From: Clostridiales bacterium | GTDB lineage: Bacteria > Bacillota > Clostridia > Christensenellales > Pumilibacteraceae | Direction of reading: 5' to 3' | Assembly (NCBI GenBank): GCA_029070965.1 | Contig: JAIEBI010000026.1 | Coordinates: forward strand, 1-57,394 | Length of the DNA stretch: 57,394 nt | Shown here: positions 34,244-41,075 of the stretch, one piece after another | How positions within the stretch are numbered: position 1 is the first letter of the stretch | Layout: each line of letters begins with the position of its first letter | Notes under the pieces: model-generated | Databases searched by the model: none | The model's input: only the letters and a program-made list of their open reading frames with translations | What the model was told of the DNA's origin: nothing | Position numbers and translations under genes: made by a program

Positions 34244-34321
34244 TTGTTCTCATATAGGAACAAAATAATATTACCACAATAATATAATGGTGTCAAGTGT
34301 TTGCACTTATATAGGTGCAAA
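34244..34321. promoter_or_regulatory. Divergent promoter region with two operators (Xre module 2)
   Basis: Two palindromes share an 8-bp TNATATAG centre but differ in their arms: TTGTTC / GAACAA (34244-34263) and TTTGCAC / GTGCAAA (34300-34321). The minus promoter TTGACA (34296-34291), 17 bp, TAATAT (34273-34268) lies between them; the first palindrome covers its start site. The + promoter is less certain (TTGTTC-TAATAT at 34244-34271, or TTGCAC-TATTAT at 34301-34330). Confidence 0.7.
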
Positions 34322-34341
34322 AAATATTATAAGGAGTTTAT

Positions 34342-34572
34342 ATGAACGCACAAATAGAAACGCGCATAGGCAACAACATTAGGCGACTTAGAGAGAAAGC
34401 GGGATTTACGCAGGACTACGTTGCGACCAAGCTGCAAATAAACGGGTGCGACATAACGCGCAGTGCGGTTGCCAAAATAGAGATTGGCAAACGCCACCTC
34501 TACCCCGACGAAATCATATTGCTTAAACAAATATTAAACGTCGAGTACGACGAAATTTTTGCGCAGGATTAA
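34342..34572 (+). CDS. Xre-family HTH regulator 2
   Basis: 76 residues, a Cro/CI-type HTH (AGFTQDYVATKLQINGCDITRSAVAKIEIG). Unlike the other two Xre genes here it has an SD (AAGGAG). Two palindromic operators lie between it and the divergent pair of membrane protein genes, which it probably controls together with itself. Confidence 0.88.
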   Translation: MNAQIETRIGNNIRRLREKAGFTQDYVATKLQINGCDITRSAVAKIEIGKRHLYPDEIILLKQILNVEYDEIFAQD

Positions 34573-34599
34573 ACTACGGTAGAACCCACACAGCCAACC

Positions 34600-34632
34600 G
34601 AGTAGTATTTTGCCGAAAGGCATATAATACTC
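34600..34632 (+). other. Hairpin downstream of Xre 2
   Basis: GAGTAGTATT pairs with AATACTC around an inner GCC-GAAA-GGC stem-loop. It has no T-run, so it is not a classical terminator. The 154 bp between Xre 2 and prs hold no gene. Confidence 0.4.
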
Positions 34633-34671
34633 ACCTTTTATGACATTACGCGACAAAAAAAACATGCATAT

Positions 34672-34709
34672 AAAAAACTGTCACAAGACTTTACTTGCGA
34701 CAGTTTTTT
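34672..34709. terminator. Bidirectional terminator of prs / Xre 2
   Basis: Stem AAAAAACTGTC / GACAGTTTTTT extended by CAAG / CTTG across one mismatch; T-runs on both sides. Confidence 0.85.
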
Positions 34710-34726
34710 GTTTGCATTATTGTTTT

Positions 34727-35692
34727 TTAATCGTACAGCTTGGACACCGGCATATCGGCGTAGATGCAAGATATTGCGGATGCGAATATGGGCGCTACCG
34801 AAACGGTGATGAACTTGTCCAGCTTCTTTTCGGGCGGAAGCTCTATGGTGTCGAGCATAAACACCTTTTTGATGACCGAGTTTTGCAGCCGCTCTATCGC
34901 GGGACCGGATAGCACGGAGTGCGTGCAGCACGCGTACACGTCGGTCGCGCCGCCCACGTCCACCAGCGCTTGCGCGCCCTGAACGATTGTGCCTGCGGTG
35001 TCTATCATATCGTCGAGTATAAGGCAACGCTTGCCCCTAACGTCGCCGACTATGTTCATAACCTCCATAACGTTGGCTTTGGGTCGGCGTTTATCTACGA
35101 TTGCAAGCATCTTATTGAGCTTTTGCGCCATTTGCCGCGCCCTGCCCACCGAGCCGACGTCTGGCGATACTACTACAAGGTCGTCGCCCGCTTCCTTTAT
35201 AAATTGCTCGCCCGCAATCGCTTTTGCGAGTATGGGCGCGCCCAAAAGGTGATCGACGGGGATATTGAAAAAGCCTTGGATTTGCGGCGCGTGCAAGTCC
35301 ATTGTAAGTACTCTATCCGCGCCTGCGGTGGTTATAAGGTCGGCCACAAGCTTGGCGGTAATGGGGTCGCGCGCGTGCGCTTTCCTGTCCTGCCGCGCAT
35401 AGCCGAAATACGGAATGACGGCTGTAATCCTGCCCGCCGAAGCGCGTTTGAGCGCGTCGATCATTACAAGCAGCTCCATAAGGTTGTCGTTGGTCGGAAT
35501 GGACGTGGACTGTATTACAAACACGTCGCAACCGCGAACGGTCTCGCCTATCGACACCGACGTTTCGCCGTCGCTGAACTGGCCCACTTCCGCTTCGGAA
35601 AGTTTCAAGCACATATTGTCAGCTATCGATTGCGCAAGCTTTCGACACGCGTTGCCGCAAAACAACTTAACCTTATTGCCGTGTGCTATCAT
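34727..35692 (-). CDS. prs: Ribose-phosphate pyrophosphokinase
   Basis: 321 residues. It makes PRPP from ribose-5-phosphate and ATP for nucleotide, His and Trp synthesis. Visible: [18 protein letters not shown], the flexible-loop region and the PRPP signature [21 protein letters not shown]. It follows the glmU-like gene by 36 bp, the conserved glmU-prs order of Firmicutes. Confidence 0.96.
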   Translation of the reverse strand: MIAHGNKVKLFCGNACRKLAQSIADNMCLKLSEAEVGQFSDGETSVSIGETVRGCDVFVIQSTSIPTNDNLMELLVMIDALKRASAGRITAVIPYFGYARQDRKAHARDPITAKLVADLITTAGADRVLTMDLHAPQIQGFFNIPVDHLLGAPILAKAIAGEQFIKEAGDDLVVVSPDVGSVGRARQMAQKLNKMLAIVDKRRPKANVMEVMNIVGDVRGKRCLILDDMIDTAGTIVQGAQALVDVGGATDVYACCTHSVLSGPAIERLQNSVIKKVFMLDTIELPPEKKLDKFITVSVAPIFASAISCIYADMPVSKLYD

Positions 35693-35728
35693 TTGCTGCC
35701 TCCAAAGGATTTATGTTTACTGCGGCAT

Positions 35729-36958
35729 TTAGCCGTTGTAACCGTTGTTGTCGTCGCTGTTTTTCTCGGGCTCAGACTGTTCGGGGCTATTCTCCGTTTC
35801 GCTTGCGGCGCCGTCGATAATTCCTTCCTCGTCCTGAATAAGCCTGTACGGCGAAGGATTTTCGTTACCCACGGGCGGCGCGTACTTATTGCCGGCCCAG
35901 TGCGGAATATTCCGTTGCCGTGCGCGCGCAATCGCCAACGCTTCCGCGGGGACCTCGTCGGTGACGGTAGAACCCGCCGCGATAAACGCATGGTCGGCTA
36001 TATGCACGGGCGAGATTATATTCGAGTTGGAGCCTATAAATACGCGATTGCCGACGATTGATTTGTACTTGTCCTTGCCGTCGTAGTTGGCAAACACCAC
36101 GCCGCAACCGACGTTACATTCGGCGCCCAGCTCGGCGTCGCCGATATACGTAAGATGGCTTACTTTGCAGCCGTCGCCTATTACGCAGCTTTTAAGCTCG
36201 ACAAAGTCGCCGATGCGACATTCCTTGCCTATAACGCTGTTGGGGCGAATGTAAGCAAACGGGCCTACGCGCGTCCCCTCGCCTACAATGCTCGAATAAA
36301 GCCGCGAGCTGTCCACACGCGCGTCCTTGCCGATTATGCAGTTTTCTATATAGTTGTTGGGCATAATGTGCGCATCAGCTTTGATGACCGTTTTGCCCTT
36401 GATAAAGTTGTACGCTTCCACGACCGCGCCGCGCTCTATAACGACGTCGCTGTCGATATACACGTTTTTGTAATCGGTAATAAGCACGCCGTTGCCCGCG
36501 TGGAAATTGAGTATTCTTCGGCGCAACGAATCGGTTATGCGCGACAGGCTTTCGCAGTCGGTGACAGCCTCAAACTCGCCGCTGCCCGTCGGGGCTTGCG
36601 GAAAAAGCGTTTCGGTATTGTAAATATAATCGGTTTTGAACACCGAGCCGCGCGGCAGCTTTACAACGTTCGCGTTTTGCGTAGTCAGCTGGCGGATAGC
36701 ATTTTCCACCGTCTTGGCGGTGATAAGCGGCGTGTCGCAGTAAAGCACCACCGTTATCGGCTTAGTGCGGTCGATAAGCGGCTTGATCTTTTCCGCAATG
36801 TTGATTACAGTGGACGATTCAATAGCTTGACACGGCACGTTGAGCGCACCCGCTACCCACTCCTCCATCGTTTTGCCGAGGACGGGAAGGTTCCACAGAT
36901 CGCCGAGATTGTTGTTCTTTACGCGGAGAATAACTCCGTTTATACCGATATTAACCAT
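35729..36958 (-). CDS. glmU: GlmU-like protein with degenerate uridylyltransferase domain
   Basis: 409 residues against about 455. The C-terminal left-handed beta-helix acetyltransferase domain looks intact (VSHLTYIGDAELG with the catalytic His; ANYDGKDKYKSIVG; AARARQRN-type end). The N-terminal domain is about 165 instead of 230 residues. Where GlmU has LAAGxGTRM...LPK this protein reads ILRVKNNNLGDLWNLP, so the UTP-binding loop is lost. CDTPLIT marks the remnant of the GDxPL motif. Probably only glucosamine-1-phosphate acetylation remains. An acidic, Asn-rich tail of about 30 residues follows. The start is leaderless. Confidence 0.85.
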   Translation of the reverse strand: MVNIGINGVILRVKNNNLGDLWNLPVLGKTMEEWVAGALNVPCQAIESSTVINIAEKIKPLIDRTKPITVVLYCDTPLITAKTVENAIRQLTTQNANVVKLPRGSVFKTDYIYNTETLFPQAPTGSGEFEAVTDCESLSRITDSLRRRILNFHAGNGVLITDYKNVYIDSDVVIERGAVVEAYNFIKGKTVIKADAHIMPNNYIENCIIGKDARVDSSRLYSSIVGEGTRVGPFAYIRPNSVIGKECRIGDFVELKSCVIGDGCKVSHLTYIGDAELGAECNVGCGVVFANYDGKDKYKSIVGNRVFIGSNSNIISPVHIADHAFIAAGSTVTDEVPAEALAIARARQRNIPHWAGNKYAPPVGNENPSPYRLIQDEEGIIDGAASETENSPEQSEPEKNSDDNNGYNG

Positions 36959-36964
36959 ATTTTA

Positions 36965-36993
36965 ATTATACTCTTTTACTTGAAGTTAGTCAA
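36965..36993 (-). promoter_or_regulatory. Promoter giving a leaderless glmU-like mRNA
   Basis: Minus strand TTGACT (36993-36988), 17 bp, TATAAT (36970-36965), then 6 nt to the ATG at 36958. No SD. Confidence 0.85.
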
Positions 36994-37017
36994 CGAAATT
37001 ATATATGTGCTAATGCC

Positions 37018-38595
37018 CTATAACGTTGCAATATATTCGTCGTAAGTCACGGGACGGTCGTACGCCTTGACGCCGTTTTCTATTATGATTATGCGGTTGG
37101 CAACCGACGACATGATTTCCTCGTCCGCCGTGATGAACAGTATGGGCGCTTTAAAATTTATCATGCCCTTATTGAGTGAGGTTATACTCTCCAAATCGAG
37201 GTGGTTGGTCGGCTCGTCAAACATGAGGAAATTGGGCGAAAGCAACATCATACGAGCAAGCATGCACCGCGCCTTTTCGCCGCCCGACAACACGTTTGCC
37301 GGCTTTAACGCCTCATCGCCCGAAAACAGCAATCTACCCAGCCACGAACGCAGGTATTCCTGCTCGTGGTTTTCCGACCACTGGTCTATCCACTTGACAA
37401 GCGACATTGCGCAGCCCTCGAAATACTTGTCGTAGTTTTGCGGCATATACGCGGGCTTAATATTTTTGCCCCATATCACCCTGCCCGAATCGGGCTTGCT
37501 GTCGCCGAATATGCAGTCGAACAGCTCCGCCACCGAGCGGCTGTTGTCAGTCAAAAATCCTATCTTGTCGTCGCGCGAAACGGAGAACGTAACGTTTTCG
37601 AAAAAGCCTTTTTTTGTCAGCTTTTCCACGCGCAGTATGTCATTCCCGGGGTCGCGCTCGAATTTATAATCTATATACGGGTACTTGCGCGACGACGGCT
37701 TGATGTCCTCTACCACTATCTTGTCCAGCTCGCGCTTGCGGCTGGTAGCCTGCTTGGACTTACTGGCGTTTGCCGAGAACCGCGCAATGAATTCGCGCAG
37801 CTCCTTAATACGCTGCTCGGCTTTTTTGTTTGCTTCCTTTTGCTGGCGCAAAATAAGCTGCGACGATTCGTACCAAAAGTCGTAGTTGCCCACGAACATA
37901 TTGATTGCCGAATAGTCCACGTCGCAAATGTGCGTGCAAACTTGGTTGAGAAAGTGACGGTTGTGCGATACGACAAGCACCGTCGCCTGTTCGAGCGATT
38001 TGATGTATTCCTGCAACCATCTAACCGTCTTTATATCGAGGTTGTTGGTAGGCTCGTCCAAAAGCAAAATGTCGGGCTGACCGAAAAGGCATTGTGCAAT
38101 AAGCACTTTAACTTTCAGCTTAGGCTCGATATCGCGCATTTCCACGTCAAACAATTCTTGCGGTATACCAATGCTGTTAAGCAGCGTTTCGGCGTCGATT
38201 TCGCACTCATACCCGCCAAGCTCGCCGTACTTGGTTTCCAGCTCGGCGGCTATATTGCCGTCCTCCTCCGAAAAATCCTCTTTGGCATAAAGGATTTCGC
38301 GCTTGCGCCGAATTTCGCTCAGCTGCTTGTGTCCGCAAATGACCGCCTCGCGTACGGTGTAATCGTCGTACGCGTTTTGGTTCTGTTCGAGAACGGACAT
38401 ACGCTCGCCCTTGCCTATTATAATCTCGCCCTTGCTCGGCTCGATTTTACCGGACAACAGTTTGAGAAATGTGGACTTGCCCGCGCCGTTCGCGCCGATA
38501 ATGCCGTAGCAGTTGCCGCCGGTAAATTTGATACTGACGTTTTCAAACAGCACGCGCGCGCCGAATTGAAGCTTTACGTTTGATACGTTAATCAT
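37018..38595 (-). CDS. ABC-F ATPase (YbiT-like) with one degenerate ATP site
   Basis: 525 residues, two ATPase domains joined by a charged linker, no membrane segments. ABC-F proteins act on the ribosome. NBD1 keeps Walker A (GANGAGKST), Walker B (LLLDEPT) and the His switch (VSHNRH), but its signature LSGGE is replaced by IEPKL. NBD2 keeps signature LSGGEKAR and Walker B, but Walker A reads FLTDNSRS and the switch His is gone (ITADEE). Because each site joins Walker A of one half with the signature of the other, all losses fall in one site. Close in layout to YbiT. Confidence 0.9.
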   Translation of the reverse strand: MINVSNVKLQFGARVLFENVSIKFTGGNCYGIIGANGAGKSTFLKLLSGKIEPSKGEIIIGKGERMSVLEQNQNAYDDYTVREAVICGHKQLSEIRRKREILYAKEDFSEEDGNIAAELETKYGELGGYECEIDAETLLNSIGIPQELFDVEMRDIEPKLKVKVLIAQCLFGQPDILLLDEPTNNLDIKTVRWLQEYIKSLEQATVLVVSHNRHFLNQVCTHICDVDYSAINMFVGNYDFWYESSQLILRQQKEANKKAEQRIKELREFIARFSANASKSKQATSRKRELDKIVVEDIKPSSRKYPYIDYKFERDPGNDILRVEKLTKKGFFENVTFSVSRDDKIGFLTDNSRSVAELFDCIFGDSKPDSGRVIWGKNIKPAYMPQNYDKYFEGCAMSLVKWIDQWSENHEQEYLRSWLGRLLFSGDEALKPANVLSGGEKARCMLARMMLLSPNFLMFDEPTNHLDLESITSLNKGMINFKAPILFITADEEIMSSVANRIIIIENGVKAYDRPVTYDEYIATL

Positions 38596-38624
38596 TAAAT
38601 ATGTTTCCTATTCCGATTATTAAC

Positions 38625-38640
38625 GTATGTATTATAGCAT
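38625..38640 (-). promoter_or_regulatory. Probable extended -10 promoter of the ABC-F gene
   Basis: On the minus strand an ATGCTATAAT-type extended -10 lies about 30 nt before the ABC-F start. No good -35 is visible. Confidence 0.55.
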
Positions 38641-38707
38641 GTTAAAAAATAAAAGTACACTGTTTTGACCGCAATAATTCGCAAAGTCAAATATCGTAAA
38701 TAACCGA

Positions 38708-38971
38708 TTATGTTAAACACTCCATAGCCAAAAGCAATCCCGTCCTTAACCCCTCCTTAAAATGCGCAGTATCTGCCTCAGAACAAACCGCTGTTGCCGT
38801 ATCAACATATTCCTTAAAAATCTTTTTCTGTTCGTCGTTTAAGATATCGAACAGTTGCATATACAATTTATGTGCCTTGTCGGCTTTTTTCTTATATTCT
38901 TCGCTGAATACGACTTTCTTGCCCAATCTTTCGTTATTCAATAAGCATTCATCTATAATAGAATTTTCCAT
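38708..38971 (-). CDS. Small DUF6809-like protein, target of Xre 3
   Basis: 87 residues, all helical and soluble (FKEYVDTATAVCSEADTAHFKEGLRTGLLLAMECL). The C-terminal pattern resembles small DUF6809-type proteins often found in clostridial mobile elements; this is a weak match from memory. SD AGGAG. Its promoter is fully consensus, with an operator filling the spacer. Confidence 0.65.
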   Translation of the reverse strand: MENSIIDECLLNNERLGKKVVFSEEYKKKADKAHKLYMQLFDILNDEQKKIFKEYVDTATAVCSEADTAHFKEGLRTGLLLAMECLT

Positions 38972-38990
38972 TAAATTACTCTCCTATTAC

Positions 38991-39082
38991 ATCTATATCA
39001 TAGATAATTGCATTATAAATCTATGACATAGATATGTCAAGACTTTCCAAATAAAAATCAGTAAAATATCTATATGATAGAA
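38991..39082. promoter_or_regulatory. Divergent promoters with three operators (Xre module 3)
   Basis: Three copies of ATCTAT-N3-ATAGAT: 38991-39005, 39019-39033 and 39068-39082 (last one 14 of 15 bases). The minus promoter TTGACA (39040-39035), 17 bp, TATAAT (39017-39012) has the middle operator exactly within its spacer; the first covers its start site. The third spans the regulator's start codon, whose ATG (39074-39076) is the operator's 3-bp centre. The regulator's -10 is TAAAAT (39062-39067). Confidence 0.85.
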
Positions 39083-39292
39083 ATCAATATCAAAGAGCTT
39101 GGTGAGCGAATAAAAGATTTGCGGTTGGAACTCGGACTATCTCAAAAGCAGTTAGCCGATAAGATAGGCGCGGCAGCAAACACCGTTTCTCAATACGAAA
39201 GCGGTAAATCCAGAACAAGCATTGATATTTTGGCAAACTTAGCCGTAGCACTGAACACAACAACCGATTATCTTTTAGGATTAGAACAATAA
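39074..39292 (+). CDS. Xre-family HTH regulator 3
   Basis: 72 residues, a Cro/CI HTH (LGLSQKQLADKIGAAANTVSQYESGKSRTSIDILANLA) close to phage-type repressors, no other domain. The ATG is 6 nt past the -10 and has no SD, so initiation is leaderless. Autoregulation is likely because an operator covers its own start codon. A terminator follows its stop directly. Confidence 0.9.
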   Translation: MIEINIKELGERIKDLRLELGLSQKQLADKIGAAANTVSQYESGKSRTSIDILANLAVALNTTTDYLLGLEQ

Positions 39293-39323
39293 AAAGACCC
39301 TGCATTGTTTGCAAGGTCTTTTT
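39291..39323 (+). terminator. Terminator of Xre 3
   Basis: Stem AAAAAGACC / GGTCTTTTT with an inner TGCA / TGCA pairing across one mismatch; starts inside the stop codon. Confidence 0.85.
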
Positions 39324-39356
39324 GATTTTTGACTGTTACTTGTTGTTTAGAATGAA

Positions 39357-39487
39357 CTTTTATGGCGCAGGCGCGCGCAAGAGAAGAAAGTCCGTTTTGC
39401 CGACCGACGGGAGTTTACTTTATCGGTAAATGACCGAGGGCGGCAAAGCGGCTGACGCACTATTGAGCGATGCATCCGCCATAAAAG
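39357..39487 (+). ncRNA. Structured repeat element, copy B (candidate RNA family)
   Basis: 131 bp that starts 33 bp past the Xre 3 terminator and ends 3 nt before the rpsR stop codon. Outer stem CTTTTATGGCG / CGCCATAAAAG (perfect). Middle helix GTTTTGCCG / CGGCAAAGC, extended by AGtCC / GGCT. Apical hairpin GTTTAC / GTAAAT. Unpaired CGACGGGA and TGACC are identical to copy A, while the paired bases differ. The near-pairs are again G-U on the + strand. No clear promoter lies in the 33 bp before it. Confidence 0.65.
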
Positions 39488-39490
39488 GTA

Positions 39491-39766
39491 TTATTCGCCG
39501 CGGAAAGGCAACAACGCCATGACGCGGGCGCGCTTGATAGCGGTTGTTACGTCGCGTTGGTGTTCTGCGCAAAGTCCGGTTGCACGGCGCGGCAAAATTT
39601 TGCCGTTTTCGGCAATATACTTTTTAAGACGCTCTACGTCCTTGTAGTCCACGCGTTCGATATGGCCTTGGCAGTATTCGCACACGCGCTTTTTGGCGGG
39701 ACGGCGGGTCTTGCGAATCTTGTCGTCGCCGTCATTGGGTTTTACTCTATTTTTGTTCTTGTCCAT
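39491..39766 (-). CDS. rpsR: 30S ribosomal protein S18, zinc-binding form
   Basis: 91 residues. The CEYC pair with the later LCAEH makes this the C+ zinc form. Core block [26 protein letters not shown] is typical. A Lys/Asp-rich 20-residue N-terminus precedes it. Last gene of rpsF-ssb-rpsR; structured element B starts directly after it. Confidence 0.96.
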   Translation of the reverse strand: MDKNKNRVKPNDGDDKIRKTRRPAKKRVCEYCQGHIERVDYKDVERLKKYIAENGKILPRRATGLCAEHQRDVTTAIKRARVMALLPFRGE

Positions 39767-39787
39767 GACAATTATCTCCTTATGAAA

Positions 39788-40213
39788 TTAGAATGGTAAA
39801 TCGTCGTTGTCGACGGGCTGCATATCCGAAATCGGATGCGGTTCTTCGGGCGCATATCCGCCGCCTTGAATATTGTCGCGGCTGCCGCCCGTGGTGCTAC
39901 GCGGGGTCAAAAACTCGACTTCGTCGGCAACAACGTCGAACGACGTGCGCTTAATTCCGTCGCGGTCCTCGTACTGTCTACGCTGAACGTAGCCGTTGAC
40001 GCCTACCTTGCTACCCTTAAACAAGTACTTTGCACAACGCTCGGCAAGCTGACGCCAGCAAATTATATCAAAGTAATCGGCTACGCGCTCGCCCGCACTG
40101 TTGGTAAACGGACGGTTGACGGCGATAGTAAACCGAGTGAAGTTTACTCCGCCCTGAGTGCTGCCCGATTCGGGGTCGCGGGTAAGGTTGCCAATGAGTA
40201 TAATTTTGTTCAT
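39788..40213 (-). CDS. ssb: Single-stranded DNA-binding protein
   Basis: 141 residues. N-terminal OB fold (LIGNLTRDPE ... DYFDIICWRQLAE), a glycine-rich linker and the acidic DDLPF tip that recruits replication and repair partners. It lies between rpsF and rpsR, the usual Firmicute order. Confidence 0.96.
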   Translation of the reverse strand: MNKIILIGNLTRDPESGSTQGGVNFTRFTIAVNRPFTNSAGERVADYFDIICWRQLAERCAKYLFKGSKVGVNGYVQRRQYEDRDGIKRTSFDVVADEVEFLTPRSTTGGSRDNIQGGGYAPEEPHPISDMQPVDNDDLPF

Positions 40214-40223
40214 TTAGCCACCC

Positions 40224-40520
40224 CTATACCCTTTCGATCATCCAGCGCAAAACGTCGTCGCTGATGCGCATTTGGCGCTCGATCTCCGCGGGAATTTCAG
40301 GCGGTGCCGAAAACTTCATAAGCACGTAGTAGCCGGTAGAATGCTTACCGGAAATTTTGGTCTGAATGGGATATTCGAGCTTGCGCGAGCCGCCGCCCCA
40401 CTCCTCTGCCGTGACCTCGCCGTACGGCGCGACCAAGGCCTTGAAACGCTCCACCAACGCTGTCTTGGCGTCGGCATCCTGCTTGTCGGACAGAATATAA
40501 AGGATTTCGTAATTGTTCAT
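40224..40520 (-). CDS. rpsF: 30S ribosomal protein S6
   Basis: 98 residues, YEILYILSDKQD start and GSRKLEYPIQTKISGKHSTGYYVLMKF core. Start 40520 has an SD (GGAGGG); the longer frame has none. The leader carries a hairpin that looks like the S6:S18 autoregulatory site. Confidence 0.95.
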   Translation of the reverse strand: MNNYEILYILSDKQDADAKTALVERFKALVAPYGEVTAEEWGGGSRKLEYPIQTKISGKHSTGYYVLMKFSAPPEIPAEIERQMRISDDVLRWMIERV

Positions 40521-40591
40521 ATACCCTCCTTGCGGTCTATGACCCACCCTTTCGGTGAGTAAGGATTGTGACCATAGTAGATTTAGCCACA
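40521..40591 (-). promoter_or_regulatory. Candidate S6:S18 leader RNA of rpsF
   Basis: On the minus strand an outer pairing CTATG / CATAG encloses a hairpin with CACCGAAAGGGTG. The CCG in this hairpin fits the known rpsF leader motif bound by the S6:S18 complex. The SD follows immediately. Confidence 0.6.
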
Positions 40592-40597
40592 GCTGTT

Positions 40598-40626
40598 ATT
40601 ATATCATTAAATATTATCTTTGGCAA
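40598..40626 (-). promoter_or_regulatory. Promoter of rpsF-ssb-rpsR
   Basis: Minus strand TTGCCA (40626-40621), 17 bp, TATAAT (40603-40598); start near 40591. Confidence 0.8.
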
Positions 40627-40632
40627 GTAAAA

Positions 40633-40663
40633 AACGCTACTTATTTCCAAAAGCAGTAGCGTT
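40633..40663 (-). terminator. Terminator of the dnaA-DUF1934 unit
   Basis: Stem AACGCTACT / AGTAGCGTT with a 13-nt loop; T-run on the minus strand. Confidence 0.8.
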
Positions 40664-40679
40664 AATTATATTTTATCGA

Positions 40680-41069
40680 TTAAAAGTTTACCGTAATGTC
40701 CACCTTGCGCATCATATCGCCCACGCCGTCGGCGGATAGGACGTAAGATAGCAGCATACGTATTATCCTTTCGGTAACGCATACGTGCCGCATCTCGGTC
40801 TTAACATTAAACTTGACCATGCCAAACGGCGTGGCAAGCACTGTCGTAGTATTGTCGCCGCACAAGATAATATCGTACGACATAACGCCCTCGGCTTTTA
40901 CCTCGGTTTGAGTTTCGCAGTGCGTAACTATAAACTTGTCCGTACCCATCGAAAATTGCAATATAAACCCGTCGGCGGTTTTTGTATAAACGCCGTTTAC
41001 CGTAGTCGGTTCGGTTTCGGTTGCGACCGTTAGCGTGACCGGAATATTTTCGCCTATTTTTTGCTCCAT
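40680..41069 (-). CDS. DUF1934 (YwiB-like) protein
   Basis: 129 residues, beta-rich calycin-like fold. A beta-strand pattern ending in LSYVLSADGVGDMMRKVDITVNF fits the DUF1934 family. The function is unknown. It starts 6 bp after dnaA and ends at a terminator, so it is transcribed with dnaA. Confidence 0.75.
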   Translation of the reverse strand: MEQKIGENIPVTLTVATETEPTTVNGVYTKTADGFILQFSMGTDKFIVTHCETQTEVKAEGVMSYDIILCGDNTTTVLATPFGMVKFNVKTEMRHVCVTERIIRMLLSYVLSADGVGDMMRKVDITVNF

Positions 41070-41075
41070 AGCCCG

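Noticed and set aside
38708-39292. Toxin-antitoxin pair (Xre 3 and the 87-residue protein)
   Set aside because: The genes are divergent rather than in tandem, and the small protein shows no known toxin motif. A regulator-target relationship fits the operators better.
39380-39395. RNase P RNA fragment (GAAGAAAGTCCG-like string) in element B
   Set aside because: Only this short string resembles the RNase P core. The remaining conserved regions are missing and the element is 131 bp long.
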